Positions 8,816 to 17,180 of a stretch of 64,000 nucleotides of DNA are shown here, piece by piece (within the stretch, counting starts at the first letter, position 1; every line of letters starts with the position of its first letter). Under the pieces are notes generated by a model. It did no database searches. It was given only the letters and a program-made list of their open reading frames with translations, and was not told where the DNA came from. Position numbers and translations under genes: made by a program. This DNA comes from Spartinivicinus marinus. Lineage in GTDB: Bacteria; Pseudomonadota; Gammaproteobacteria; Pseudomonadales; Zooshikellaceae. The DNA is taken from NCBI RefSeq assembly GCF_026309355.1, contig NZ_JAPJZK010000001.1, forward strand, positions 1,736,001-1,800,000, read 5' to 3'.

Positions 8816-9389
8816 TTATTTAATTACAAAAAGCTTTCCAACTACCCAAATAAATCCTTTACCAAGATAACCTAATGGACCATATATGGTTTCTTGATTT
8901 AACGCTATATTAATTTTTGAAAAAGCTACTTGGTTTTTCAATGTTTTACGACGAGCTTCGATTGAGTCTAACTCTGTTTGGATACGATTCAGCTCTTTTT
9001 CGATTTTTAGAATATCACTTACTTCAGTTGCTTGATTCAATAAAGTTATAAACTTTACTCGAAGCGCTGACAAATTTGTTATTTTTGCTTCTATATCAAT
9101 TATCTCCTCAGTTACATCTTCAGAGTGCAATGATTTGGAAGTAACATCACCTAACGAAGAAAGTTGCTTAACCAGATGCTTGTGCCACCATTTTTTTCAC
9201 CTTTTCGGCAGCAGTAGCAGGTTCTTTTACATCTAGTTCAATATCAGCAGACTTAATAATAAACCGATCCGTCTGACTAATACTATCACCAAAGCTAGAT
9301 ACAGTAGCTTTTTTATATGCTTCTATGTTTGCACACCCTACTAATAGTGAAAATAATACAATACTCAATAATACTCTAAATATATACAT
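8816..9389 (-). pseudogene. DUF4349 lipoprotein gene with an internal deletion and frameshift
   Basis: The 5' part encodes a lipoprotein signal (LFSLLVGC lipobox) and the start of a DUF4349 domain (RFIIKSADIELDVKEPATAA). It stops at 9168 right after KKMVAQASG. Downstream in another frame, KQLSSLGDVTSKSLHSEDVT runs straight into the coiled-coil and C-terminal part of the domain (EEIIDIEAKITNLSALRVKF) and ends in a hydrophobic segment. Family members have roughly 60 more residues between these parts, including the region after GGY. A deletion of that segment that is not a multiple of three explains both the loss and the frame change. The function of DUF4349 proteins is not established. Confidence 0.8.
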
Positions 9390-9431
9390 CAATATCTCTC
9401 AATCCAAAATTTTTAAATAACTACTAGCTAA

Positions 9432-9869
9432 TTATGCTTTCAATTTTTCTCGTGTTTCAACCAGAATTTTACCCAACATGTTTTTACCACTACCATCGCC
9501 ACCATCACCCCAATATGCATCATTTTCAGAATGCTCAATGATTTGAGCATCACCAGTCGATAACAACAATGATTTTAACTCTGCATGCTGGGAAAACTTG
9601 GCCATTACAGCTTCTCGCATGATATTATCTTTAATCGACTCCCAGTTTCTTCTTAGTTTTTTCTTTCTATCCCGTCCTTTTCGAGCAGCGTCCATAGGTG
9701 TTTTGGCTTTTATTATGTCATTTTGATCAGACATACTTTCAAATTTCATGGCTTGAAAATAGTGCTCTGACGTCAAGTATCTCTTACCCTTGATTTTAAC
9801 CGGATATCTTGCAAAATTAGAGAAATCACCAAAATCATCATTTACGCTGTAAAATTTTATTATTTCCAT
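9432..9869 (-). CDS. NADAR family N-glycosidase, YbiA-like
   Basis: The 145-residue protein matches YbiA closely: FYSVNDDFGDFSNFARYPVK, TSEHYFQAMKF, AARKGRDR, LRRNWESIKDNIMREAV and ENDAYWGDGGDGSGKNMLG. E. coli YbiA hydrolyses the N-glycosidic bond of early riboflavin intermediates, and other NADAR enzymes act on ADP-ribosylated targets. The full single domain is present with no fusion. ATG at 9869 is preferred over the TTG one codon upstream, with AGGAAA about nine bases before it. Neighbours give no pathway context. Confidence 0.9.
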   Translation of the reverse strand: MEIIKFYSVNDDFGDFSNFARYPVKIKGKRYLTSEHYFQAMKFESMSDQNDIIKAKTPMDAARKGRDRKKKLRRNWESIKDNIMREAVMAKFSQHAELKSLLLSTGDAQIIEHSENDAYWGDGGDGSGKNMLGKILVETREKLKA

Positions 9870-10056
9870 CAATACTTATTTCCTAATAAAGGGTTTCGAC
9901 AAGATACCAGCAAGACGTCATAAAACAGAGTAATTAATGAACGGCACCATAATACACTATTTCTACCATGTTTTAACTGAAAATATCTGACAGATCGCCC
10001 CCTTATGTAGTGTTTAAAGTTCAGCATAAGGACTTCGAATTGAGGTGTTAGAATGA

Positions 10057-10683
10057 CTAGTCCATTATTCCTACCCATGTAGAATCAGGTAAACCCTCAT
10101 CCATTGAACCGCCTGGTGCACACGCGCTAGAAAAGTAAGGGTGTTTTTTGAAATCACCTTTAAAATAACTGATAGCATCTTGTTTCGCAATATGAAAAGG
10201 TAGCCCCAGCAGAACGCCTACACGAAAGAGCCTTTGTATAGCCTGACACTCAGTACGCTGTTCATTACGCTCACCTCGTATATGCATGACCTCGTGAACA
10301 TAAACAATTGCACTATATTTTTCCCGTTTGGTTACACTATGAGGATCATCAAGATAGTCCATTAATTGAGCACATAGTGGATATTGAAGAACAATACGTC
10401 CTGTTTCAATAGTTGCATGACCTGCTACAGTTGCGGCATTATCAAAAATGGCATCAATCGGAGTATTACAATGAACTTCTGCATCACTCCGGTTAGCTAT
10501 CTCGCTGGCCAGATTTGTTAAAAAACTTTCAAAGCGCCAATAGCGAATGGGAGACCAAGCAGATAACAGAGTCAACACGACCAAAACAGCAATATATCCA
10601 CGATCAAAATTAGTAAAAGCTTTCTCTTTTCTAAATTCACGAAATATTAACCAACAAAAAAACAACGACACTAAAATTAACAT
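10057..10683 (-). CDS. Membrane-anchored protein with an HExxH motif, putative metalloprotease
   Basis: The 208-residue protein begins with a hydrophobic segment (1-14), has a second at about 30-44, then a C-terminal domain. Residues 128-150 read YVHEVMHIRGERNEQRTECQ, giving H130-E131-x-x-H134 with acidic residues at 138, 141 and 145 that could supply a third zinc ligand. This looks like a small zincin but I cannot name the family. Four cysteines (71 to 146 region and C-terminus) may matter. ATG at 10683 is the first start. It is isolated between the NADAR gene and a 309-bp spacer. Confidence 0.6.
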   Translation of the reverse strand: MLILVSLFFCWLIFREFRKEKAFTNFDRGYIAVLVVLTLLSAWSPIRYWRFESFLTNLASEIANRSDAEVHCNTPIDAIFDNAATVAGHATIETGRIVLQYPLCAQLMDYLDDPHSVTKREKYSAIVYVHEVMHIRGERNEQRTECQAIQRLFRVGVLLGLPFHIAKQDAISYFKGDFKKHPYFSSACAPGGSMDEGLPDSTWVGIMD

Positions 10684-10750
10684 GGCTGTGTATCAAAATT
10701 GAACATGATATGTCCTTTCTTACACTTTTACTAAAAGCTACTAACCTTTA

Positions 10751-10873
10751 GTGCTTCATGAATACAAAGCATCCGTTAGCTATGATGATAAAGCCCAAAT
10801 TTTACGTGGCAAGTTACCCTCTCCATTAGACCACTACAACCAGTTTAAGCATAACTTAAGCCAACTACCCTAA
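10751..10873 (+). pseudogene. Possible gene tail, 40 codons
   Basis: In the 309-bp spacer 10684-10992 one frame reads VLHEYKASVSYDDKAQILRG and ends ...FKHNLSQLP. It has protein-like composition but only a weak GTG start and a stop just upstream, so it may be the remaining end of a lost gene. The rest of the spacer shows nothing I can name. Confidence 0.25.
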
Positions 10874-10992
10874 GCGATAACCAGTAGTGTGCTAACAAGA
10901 TGACACTGTTTACTATTGAGATAACTAAGTTCTCCTGACATTTTTTCTTCAGCTATTATTTATACAAATAAGGATCAAATCGAACACTGCTC

Positions 10993-11769
10993 ATGAGAGA
11001 ACTGTGTATAAGATTAGTAATTATTCTGATACTACTCAACAACTTACCATTAGCTCATTCCAGGGAAACAATCGATGTTGTGACCAGTGCATACGAGCCC
11101 TATGTTATTGAGGATAACCAAATAGCCAGTGGCATATTTCCAGATATTGTCAATACTGTTTTTAGTCTGCAGGACATTAAGGTTAGGTTTCAATTTCATT
11201 CCTGGACGCGCGGTGAAGATTTAGTTAAAAAAGGAATGGTTTTTGCTACATTTCCCTATATTATTAATACACAACGTACCGAGCTATTTGAGTTTTCAGA
11301 CCCTGTTATCTATTTTTTTCCAAAGTTTTTTTATCTTAAACAGAATTTTCCAGAAGGCTTTTCATGGCATAACTTAAAAGATTTTAAACCCTATATTATC
11401 GGTGGCGTTTTTGGTTATTGGTATGAATCTGCATTTAGAGAACAGAAAATTGAGGTTCATTATGTCACTACAGACACACAAAATATTTACAAGTTAATGT
11501 ATGGCCGTATTGACTTTACCTTAATTGATGAACTAGTTGGTTGGAAGCTTATAGAAAGTATCTATCCACAACAGAGACGGGTATTTGCTGTCGCTAAAAA
11601 GCCAGAAAGCAGCAGCACTTTTCATTTAATGATTTCACGATCCTACCCCCACGCCAACAAACTGACAGAGCAATTTAATAAAGGGCTTAAACGTATTAAA
11701 ACCAATGGCACTTACCAGCGAATTTTTCGGCGCTATGCTGTACCAATGGAGTATGCCACTTCTTGGTAA
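10993..11769 (+). CDS. Periplasmic solute-binding protein, SBP_bac_3-like
   Basis: A 258-residue exported protein with a signal peptide ending near LPLAHS (about residue 23). The first lobe contains TSAYEPYVIEDN and SGIFPDIVN. The motif that reads PWKR in related proteins is SWTRGEDLVKKGMVFATFPY here, keeping the aromatic and the arginine. The second lobe starts IGGVFGYWYE. The C-terminus YQRIFRRYAVP is typical. It is monocistronic: a 15-bp tandem repeat and two hairpins follow, and a 309-bp gap precedes. No transporter partner is near. Confidence 0.85.
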   Translation: MRELCIRLVIILILLNNLPLAHSRETIDVVTSAYEPYVIEDNQIASGIFPDIVNTVFSLQDIKVRFQFHSWTRGEDLVKKGMVFATFPYIINTQRTELFEFSDPVIYFFPKFFYLKQNFPEGFSWHNLKDFKPYIIGGVFGYWYESAFREQKIEVHYVTTDTQNIYKLMYGRIDFTLIDELVGWKLIESIYPQQRRVFAVAKKPESSSTFHLMISRSYPHANKLTEQFNKGLKRIKTNGTYQRIFRRYAVPMEYATSW

Positions 11770-11785
11770 TGATACCTGTATCTAT

Positions 11786-11860
11786 ATTAACTCAAGCTGG
11801 ATTAACTCAAGCTGGATTAACTCAAGCTGGATTAACTCAAGCTGGATTAACTCAAGCTGG
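11786..11860 (+). repeat. Tandem repeat, five perfect 15-bp units
   Basis: Five identical copies of ATTAACTCAAGCTGG run end to end beginning 17 bp after the stop of the upstream gene. In one frame this would encode INSSW repeated, but that frame has no credible start and overlaps the gene end, so I treat it as non-coding. Perfect identity implies recent slippage or active maintenance. Confidence 0.95.
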
Positions 11861-11864
11861 CATA

Positions 11865-11924
11865 GCGACCTGCAAGGTAATAAAAAAAGCAGGCCGCTAG
11901 CTTTCTAGAGCCTTTGCGCTCTAG
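11865..11924 (+). terminator. Two consecutive hairpins after the binding-protein gene
   Basis: GCGACCTGC (11865-11873) pairs with GCAGGCCGC (11889-11897) with one wobble across an A-rich loop. CTAGAGC (11905-11911) pairs perfectly with GCTCTAG (11918-11924). Only short T runs follow. Together they probably end transcription of the gene stopping at 11769. Confidence 0.55.
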
Positions 11925-12003
11925 TTCTATAAGTATAGCTTGTGGACCATCAGGCCACTATATCTCTTTGTTTTGAAGTTATTTAGTTTAAGGCGCCTCT
12001 AGA

Positions 12004-12492
12004 TTAAGGACAGCAAGAAGGGCTAAGTTCTGCTTGATTTTTCCTGTAAACCGCTAACATTAGATGTTCATGCTCGAATCGGTTCAGAAACTTATCCGCT
12101 CTTTCAACAGGGCTATGTAAGTATTGATCTGGACCTAGCATCTTCCGCTGATTTAAACTCTCTGTATCAAGTAATGGAAAGTCCACTTTCTCTATACTTG
12201 CCTTCCAACCCGGATATCGCTCTGACCAACCTTGCCAAAAACGGTTAATAAGTTGGCTTTTTAATGAATAACCGTGAAAATCAAATGCAACTACCCCATT
12301 CGTTACAAAAATATGACTTCCATAAAACCCTACTTTTGGCTCTATCTTCAAAGCATAAAACCCTTTATCTGGGAATTTTTTTAGATATACACCTGCTAAA
12401 ATATGGCATGCCCCAAAACCAAAAAATACTCGATCAGGCAGATTCCATCTTTTTACCGGATGTTTTTTTATCCCAGGTTTTGGAAAGTACAA
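12004..12492 (-). CDS. Hypothetical protein, 162 residues
   Basis: No family is recognised. The sequence has no signal peptide and is rich in aromatic residues and glycine near the N-terminus (WNLPDRVFFGFGACHILAG). The C-terminus ends in SPSCCP. A TTG start at 12492 is unusual but is preceded by GGAGGGGG with six-base spacing, the strongest Shine-Dalgarno in this part of the window. The gene follows the small membrane protein gene at 12513 by 20 bp on the same strand, so the two are probably one transcript. Confidence 0.7.
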   Translation of the reverse strand: MYFPKPGIKKHPVKRWNLPDRVFFGFGACHILAGVYLKKFPDKGFYALKIEPKVGFYGSHIFVTNGVVAFDFHGYSLKSQLINRFWQGWSERYPGWKASIEKVDFPLLDTESLNQRKMLGPDQYLHSPVERADKFLNRFEHEHLMLAVYRKNQAELSPSCCP

Positions 12493-12512
12493 TGATATCC
12501 CCCTCCAATAAA

Positions 12513-12818
12513 TTAAAGCTGTTTTTGCACTCTTAACTCTTGAAGTTTAATTTCAATAATCCAACGAATAAACCTGCCAAACATTCCCAAAGCTAAGGAA
12601 ATACTCAAAAGCATAAAAAACATTACACCAATAACCTCTCCTGGTGAGCCGGTATATTCAGGCTGTGATGTATAATAATAACGCTGCCCCCAAATTAGAA
12701 CCAATGGCAACGCAAAAAGTAAAGATACTTGCCAAAACCGTTTCCAGCTGGTCATGCAAATAGGAATAACAAAAAGCATCAAGCACCCAACAATCAAAAG
12801 TATCAAAAAAGTTTCCAT
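12513..12818 (-). CDS. Small membrane protein, 101 residues
   Basis: Three hydrophobic segments are visible (about 3-20, 29-43 and 63-85), with basic residues between the first two (TSWKRFW) and a charged C-terminal tail (EIKLQELRVQKQ). Unknown family. It lies upstream of, and probably cotranscribed with, the unknown gene ending at 12004. The copper operon to its right also runs leftward but ends 104 bp away, so read-through is possible. Confidence 0.65.
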   Translation of the reverse strand: METFLILLIVGCLMLFVIPICMTSWKRFWQVSLLFALPLVLIWGQRYYYTSQPEYTGSPGEVIGVMFFMLLSISLALGMFGRFIRWIIEIKLQELRVQKQL

Positions 12819-12922
12819 CTTTACTACTTACCTACTAATAACAATCGTATTACCTCTTTCCTTTCTCATTCTGAAAGATGCTACCAGATGAGCCTAACAG
12901 ATACTGATATGTATTATTAACC

Positions 12923-13333
12923 TTACTCCACCAACCGATCAATAATTCCACACTCTGGCTGATCATCACCTGCACAACTGTCCAGCATTTGTTCTAGTGA
13001 GTCTGCCAATTGTTCAAGCTCATTAATCTTGGTTCTGACTTGTTCTAATCTAACAGCTACTTTTGCTTTGACATCACGACTTTGCCGATCTGGTTTTTTA
13101 TATAAAGAAAGCAGGTCTTCACACTCACTTAATGAAAAACCAAACCCCCGCAACTGATGGATAAGCTTCAGGCTGCCTATATCTTCCTCACTATATGACC
13201 GATAGCCATTATTTAAACGGCGAGCTGGTTTAATTAGCCCAATACTTTCATAGTAACGGATGGTTTTTGCTGTTAAGCCTGATGCCTTGGCGGCTTCGCT
13301 GATATTCATGGGTTTAAAAACCTGCTTTTTCAT
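12923..13333 (-). CDS. cueR: Copper-responsive MerR-family regulator CueR
   Basis: A 136-residue MerR-type activator. The N-terminal winged helix (ISEAAKASGLTAKTIRYYES) is followed by a dimerisation coiled coil. The C-terminal metal loop has Cys120 and Cys128 in SCAGDDQPEC, with the same spacing as Cys112 and Cys120 of E. coli CueR, indicating Cu(I), Ag(I) or Au(I) sensing. It begins two bases after copA and is cotranscribed with it. The internal ATG at 13309 (MNISEAAK) aligns with the E. coli start and may be the true one. Its likely target is the dyad promoter at 15597-15627. Confidence 0.92.
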   Translation of the reverse strand: MKKQVFKPMNISEAAKASGLTAKTIRYYESIGLIKPARRLNNGYRSYSEEDIGSLKLIHQLRGFGFSLSECEDLLSLYKKPDRQSRDVKAKVAVRLEQVRTKINELEQLADSLEQMLDSCAGDDQPECGIIDRLVE

Positions 13334-13335
13334 TA

Positions 13336-15537
13336 TTACTTTACTGGTGTCCAGCGCTGTAAGAATAAAGAGTTGGTAACAACAAACAAACTGCTAAGCG
13401 CCATTGCCGCTCCAGCAACGGCAGGGTTTAAATAACCGAGCGCTGCCACGGGGATTGCCAGGCAGTTAAAGAAAAAAGCCCAAAATAAATTCTGACGTAT
13501 TTTCCAATAGGTTTTGCGGGCAATTTCCAGGGTGGCAGGGACCAATATTGGATCCGGTCTTAATAAGGTAACAGCTGCTGTCTCTTTGGCTACATCGGTA
13601 CCACTTCCCATGGCTATGCCAATATCTGCTGCTGCCAGCGCAGGCGCATCATTTACGCCATCACCGACCATTGCTACACAGTTTCCTGCATTTTTTAGGT
13701 TTGTCACTCGCTGGGCTTTTTGTTCGGGCGATACGCCTGCCTGCCATTGATTAATAGCTAATTCAGCAGCAACACTAGTGACTACCGACTCACTATCACC
13801 ACTTAACAACTCAGGCTGGCACTCAAGCTGATGTAATTTAGCGATCGTTGCAAATGCATTGGTTTGTATTGGGTCTGACAACAGATAGGCTCCTACTACT
13901 AGCCCATCAACGGCCACATAAGCCACCGAAGCAATTTCTGCGTTAACTCGGTTTTCTAATTGTTCAGAACATAAAAGATTAAAGCGTGTTAATAACTTAC
14001 TATTTCCAACCACAATTTGTTTGCCATTCACCGTTGCTACAATGCCTTCTCCTGGGTAGTTAATTAATTGGTCGACAGGCTCAATGGTGAGTTCATTAGT
14101 TTTAGCATATTCAACTGTCGCCTTTGCAAGCAAATGCTCGCTAGCTTGCTGAGCGCTTGCAGCCAAAGACATTAACTGTTGTTCGTTAATAATATTTTTA
14201 TAAAGTAAGTCAATAATTACTTTTGTTACTGTTGGCCGGCCTTTAGTCAACGTGCCTGTTTTATCAAACACCACTTTATTCACCTGACGGCTCTGTTCCA
14301 ACACAGCAATATCTTTAATTAATATCCCCGCCTTGGCAGCGGCACCAGTGCCAGACATAATTGCAACCGGTGTGGCAAGCCCTAATGCACAAGGGCAAGC
14401 AATCACCAATACAGCAACCGCTGCTAAAATAGCTTGATTAACATCACCCACTCCAAGCCACCAACCTAGCCCTGCTAACAGGGCTATGACACAAACCACT
14501 GGCACAAAATACTGACTAACTTTATCTACCAATCGCTGTATGGGAGCTTTATTGGACTGAACCTGCTCAATCCAGTTAATAATTTTTGCCAGCGTAGTCT
14601 CATTACCTACCCGAGTTGCCCTCATGGTTAGGGCCTGACCACCATTAATGCTGCCTGCCACCAGCTCATCTCCTGGCTGTTTTAAAACAGGCACACTTTC
14701 ACCAGTGACAACGGATTCATCCAGCTCACTGGTTCCTGTAATCACTTCACCATCAACAGCGACTTTTTCTCCTGGCTTAACCAGTAGCAAATCATTAACT
14801 CTGACATTAACTAAAGGGACGACAGATACCTGTTGATTGCCATCTAATTTATTAACAGTATCTGGCTGTAGCTCCATTAGTCGAGTTAAAGCTGAGGCGG
14901 TTTTTTGGGTGGCCCTACTTTCCAACCAGTTACCTAATAAAACAAAGCTAATAACTAATGCAGCCCCTTCAAAATACACTGGTTGGTTTAGCCCAATTAG
15001 CAGCACAACCAGGCTATAGCTGTAAGCGGTTACAGTACCTAAGCTGATTAGCACATCCATATTGGCATAGCCGGCTTTAATTGCCTTTATTGCGCCCAAA
15101 TAAAACTGACGACCAAACCACCACTGGACAGGAGTAGCCAGCAACCACTGCCACCACTCAGAAAGTAATGGCTGATCAAACAGCAACATAGATAGCATGT
15201 TAGTTAACAAGGGTAATGCCAAAGCCCAACTGCCAAGAAGATTGATCCGCTGTTGGTACTCTTTGTTTTGAGCCTGCTGTTGTTGTTCTCGGTGACGTTG
15301 CCGAGCATTATCTAAATCTGACAATATCGCTTGATAGCCTAGTGTTTTCACCTTATCAACAACTGAAGCTATTGCTTCTTCTGAAACAGCGACTGATAAC
15401 AGCCCACTGGCAAAGTTGACCGCCGCATGATCAACTTGCGGCAATTGTTGTACTTCACGCTGAACTTTATTGGCACATCCCTGACAGCGCATACCAACCA
15501 CTGCAATTTGGTATTCATTGAGTGCAGCTTCAGTCAT
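13336..15537 (-). CDS. copA: Copper-exporting P1B-type ATPase CopA
   Basis: The 733-residue pump exports Cu(I) from the cytoplasm. It has one N-terminal metal-binding domain with GMRCQGC (Cys18, Cys21), eight expected membrane helices, CPC in VIACPCALGLATP, the phosphorylation site DKTGTLT and the hinge GDGVNDAPAL. Many homologues have two N-terminal metal domains, but single-domain versions are common. The P1B HP dipeptide usually seen as SEHPLA reads SEHLLA here, keeping the histidine but replacing the proline. A good ribosome binding site (GAGGGA) precedes the ATG. The MerR-type promoter upstream and cueR downstream make a self-contained copper-response operon. Confidence 0.95.
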   Translation of the reverse strand: MTEAALNEYQIAVVGMRCQGCANKVQREVQQLPQVDHAAVNFASGLLSVAVSEEAIASVVDKVKTLGYQAILSDLDNARQRHREQQQQAQNKEYQQRINLLGSWALALPLLTNMLSMLLFDQPLLSEWWQWLLATPVQWWFGRQFYLGAIKAIKAGYANMDVLISLGTVTAYSYSLVVLLIGLNQPVYFEGAALVISFVLLGNWLESRATQKTASALTRLMELQPDTVNKLDGNQQVSVVPLVNVRVNDLLLVKPGEKVAVDGEVITGTSELDESVVTGESVPVLKQPGDELVAGSINGGQALTMRATRVGNETTLAKIINWIEQVQSNKAPIQRLVDKVSQYFVPVVCVIALLAGLGWWLGVGDVNQAILAAVAVLVIACPCALGLATPVAIMSGTGAAAKAGILIKDIAVLEQSRQVNKVVFDKTGTLTKGRPTVTKVIIDLLYKNIINEQQLMSLAASAQQASEHLLAKATVEYAKTNELTIEPVDQLINYPGEGIVATVNGKQIVVGNSKLLTRFNLLCSEQLENRVNAEIASVAYVAVDGLVVGAYLLSDPIQTNAFATIAKLHQLECQPELLSGDSESVVTSVAAELAINQWQAGVSPEQKAQRVTNLKNAGNCVAMVGDGVNDAPALAAADIGIAMGSGTDVAKETAAVTLLRPDPILVPATLEIARKTYWKIRQNLFWAFFFNCLAIPVAALGYLNPAVAGAAMALSSLFVVTNSLFLQRWTPVK

Positions 15538-15596
15538 ATGTTTATCCCTCTAGTGATGCTTATGTCACTACAGCCTGTTTAATAAGAGTACAACTA

Positions 15597-15627
15597 ACTA
15601 TAAAGGTTCTAGTTACTAGAATGTAAA
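15597..15627 (-). promoter_or_regulatory. MerR-type (CueR) promoter of the copA-cueR operon
   Basis: On the minus strand TTTACA (-35, 15627-15622) and TATAGT (-10, 15602-15597) are separated by exactly 19 bp, the overlong spacer typical of MerR-family promoters. Inside lies the perfect dyad TTCTAG-TAA-CTAGAA (15621-15607). It is 60 bp upstream of the copA ATG. CueR would bind the dyad and distort it on copper binding. Confidence 0.85.
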
Positions 15628-15701
15628 GCTTGATGTAAACCCACTATGCCTTCGTTTTTACGCCTAGTCAGACGGGCACCTTGGGCCAAAACTTTTTCAA
15701 G

Positions 15702-15741
15702 TTATTTCTCGGATGTTCCTATTATTTCTCAGATGTTCCTA
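15702..15741 (+). repeat. Two 20-bp tandem direct repeats
   Basis: TTATTTCTCGGATGTTCCTA is followed immediately by the same sequence with one change (A for G at position 10). The pair lies in the intergenic region between copA and argE. Its role is unknown; two helical turns apart, it could be a regulator site or only a duplication. Confidence 0.85.
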
Positions 15742-15828
15742 AGCAGAAATAAAAACGGTAATGTCAGACTCTATAATCAACTGAAAGTAGCTATGTGACG
15801 TTTCATAAATACCCTTTATGTCATCTTG

Positions 15829-15943
15829 AAGAGGGTATATGGTGCGGCCATCGAATGACGAGACCCCATGAGCCCATAAATAATAGGTGATTGGGGTGAA
15901 GAGTGATGATAACAAAACCTAGAAGCCATTCGTGAAGGGTATA
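15829..15943 (+). repeat. Dispersed structured intergenic repeat, family R, copy 1
   Basis: About 115 bp, aligning by eye with 33581-33695 and 58059-58165. Shared blocks are GAAGGGT-type ends, GGCCATC-AGTGACGA, the hairpin arms CCCCATGAGCC and TAGGTGATTGGGG, then GATGATAACAAARCCTA and ATTCG-GAAGGGTATA. The central dyad would fold into a stem. It ends 76 bp before argE and no protein is encoded. Confidence 0.8.
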
Positions 15944-16019
15944 GCTACTTAATTAGAGGCCTGACGACTATATTAGTGTTAATCACAGGCCCTAAAACAA
16001 TAAAAAAGGATAAAACCAG

Positions 16020-17165
16020 GTGTCTAAACTTCAACTTGCAACCATGTTAACCAACCTGATAGAAATTCCATCTATCAGCTGCACTAATCCAAAACTTGAT
16101 CAAAGTAACCGCCCTGTTATCGATTTACTGGCCAACTGGTTAAGTGAGCTTGGCTTTAAAATTGAAATTATTCCTCTACCCAATCAGCCGCAAAAGGCAA
16201 ATTTAATTGCCACCTTAGGTAGTGGACCAGGAGGTTTAGTGTTAGCAGGCCATACAGATACCGTCCCTTATGATCAGCAGCGATGGCAATATGACCCATT
16301 CAAGTTAACGGAAGCAGGTAATAAATGGTATGGCCTTGGTGTTTGCGATATGAAAGGTTTTTTTGCCTTAGCCATTGAAGCCATTAAGCCCTTTTTAGAT
16401 AAACCCCTAAAACAGCCACTGATTATTCTTGCCACTGCCGATGAAGAATCCTCAATGGATGGTGCTCGTGCATTAGCCAAAGCAGGTAAACCTAAAGCCC
16501 GCTATGCAGTTATTGGTGAGCCAACGGGTTTAAAACCCATTTATATGCATAAAGGCATCATGATGGAAAGAGTGCATATTAAAGGCCAGGCGGGGCACTC
16601 CAGCAACCCAGCCTTAGGTATAAATGCAATTGAAGTGATGCACCAAGTTATTGATACCATTTTAAGTTTTCGTACCGAGTTAGCCACACGCTATAACAAC
16701 CCACTTTTTGAAGTGCCAGCCCCCACATTAAACCTGGGCTGTATTCATGGTGGTGATAACCCTAACCGGATATGCGGCGAATGTAGTTTAGAGTACGACT
16801 TACGCCCGCTACCTGGCCTTTACTGTGATGAGCTAAGAGAAATGCTGCAAGCACGTATTTCACCTATCAGCCATGATTATCAAATACCTATCAGTGTTGA
16901 AGCAATTTTCCCTGGCGTGGAAGCGTTTGCTACAGATAAAAACAGTACTTTGATAAAAACAGTTGAAACATTAACCGGGCATCATGCAGAATCAGTTGCT
17001 TTTGCCACAGAAGCCCCTTTCTTACAAGAACTGGGGATGGAAACAGTGGTACTTGGCCCTGGTAATATTGATCAAGCCCACCAGCCTGATGAATATCTAT
17101 CAATGGATACGGTAAAGCCGACAGTTAGTTTACTTCAACAGTTAATTAGTGAATTTTGTTGTTAG
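16020..17165 (+). CDS. argE: Acetylornithine deacetylase ArgE
   Basis: M20-family zinc hydrolase of 381 residues that removes the acetyl group from N-acetylornithine in arginine synthesis. Zinc ligands and catalytic residues are visible: GHTDTVP (His78, Asp80), CDMKG (Asp110), the Glu pair ADEESS (Glu142, Glu143), and a late histidine in IDQAHQPDE. The dimerisation domain contains GQAGHSS. A GTG start at 16020 is supported by AAGGA about nine bases upstream. argA starts 15 bp downstream, so the two form an arginine operon. No clear ARG box was found upstream. Confidence 0.94.
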   Translation: MSKLQLATMLTNLIEIPSISCTNPKLDQSNRPVIDLLANWLSELGFKIEIIPLPNQPQKANLIATLGSGPGGLVLAGHTDTVPYDQQRWQYDPFKLTEAGNKWYGLGVCDMKGFFALAIEAIKPFLDKPLKQPLIILATADEESSMDGARALAKAGKPKARYAVIGEPTGLKPIYMHKGIMMERVHIKGQAGHSSNPALGINAIEVMHQVIDTILSFRTELATRYNNPLFEVPAPTLNLGCIHGGDNPNRICGECSLEYDLRPLPGLYCDELREMLQARISPISHDYQIPISVEAIFPGVEAFATDKNSTLIKTVETLTGHHAESVAFATEAPFLQELGMETVVLGPGNIDQAHQPDEYLSMDTVKPTVSLLQQLISEFCC

Positions 17166-17180
17166 TGTAGATGTAATGCC

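Noticed and set aside
9869-10078. Minus-strand ORF of 69 codons between the NADAR and HExxH genes
   Set aside because: It overlaps both neighbours, has no ribosome site, and its composition is not convincing.
11705-11908. Frame encoding repeated INSSW units across the 15-bp tandem repeat
   Set aside because: It arises from repeat periodicity being a multiple of three, starts inside the upstream gene and has no ribosome binding site.
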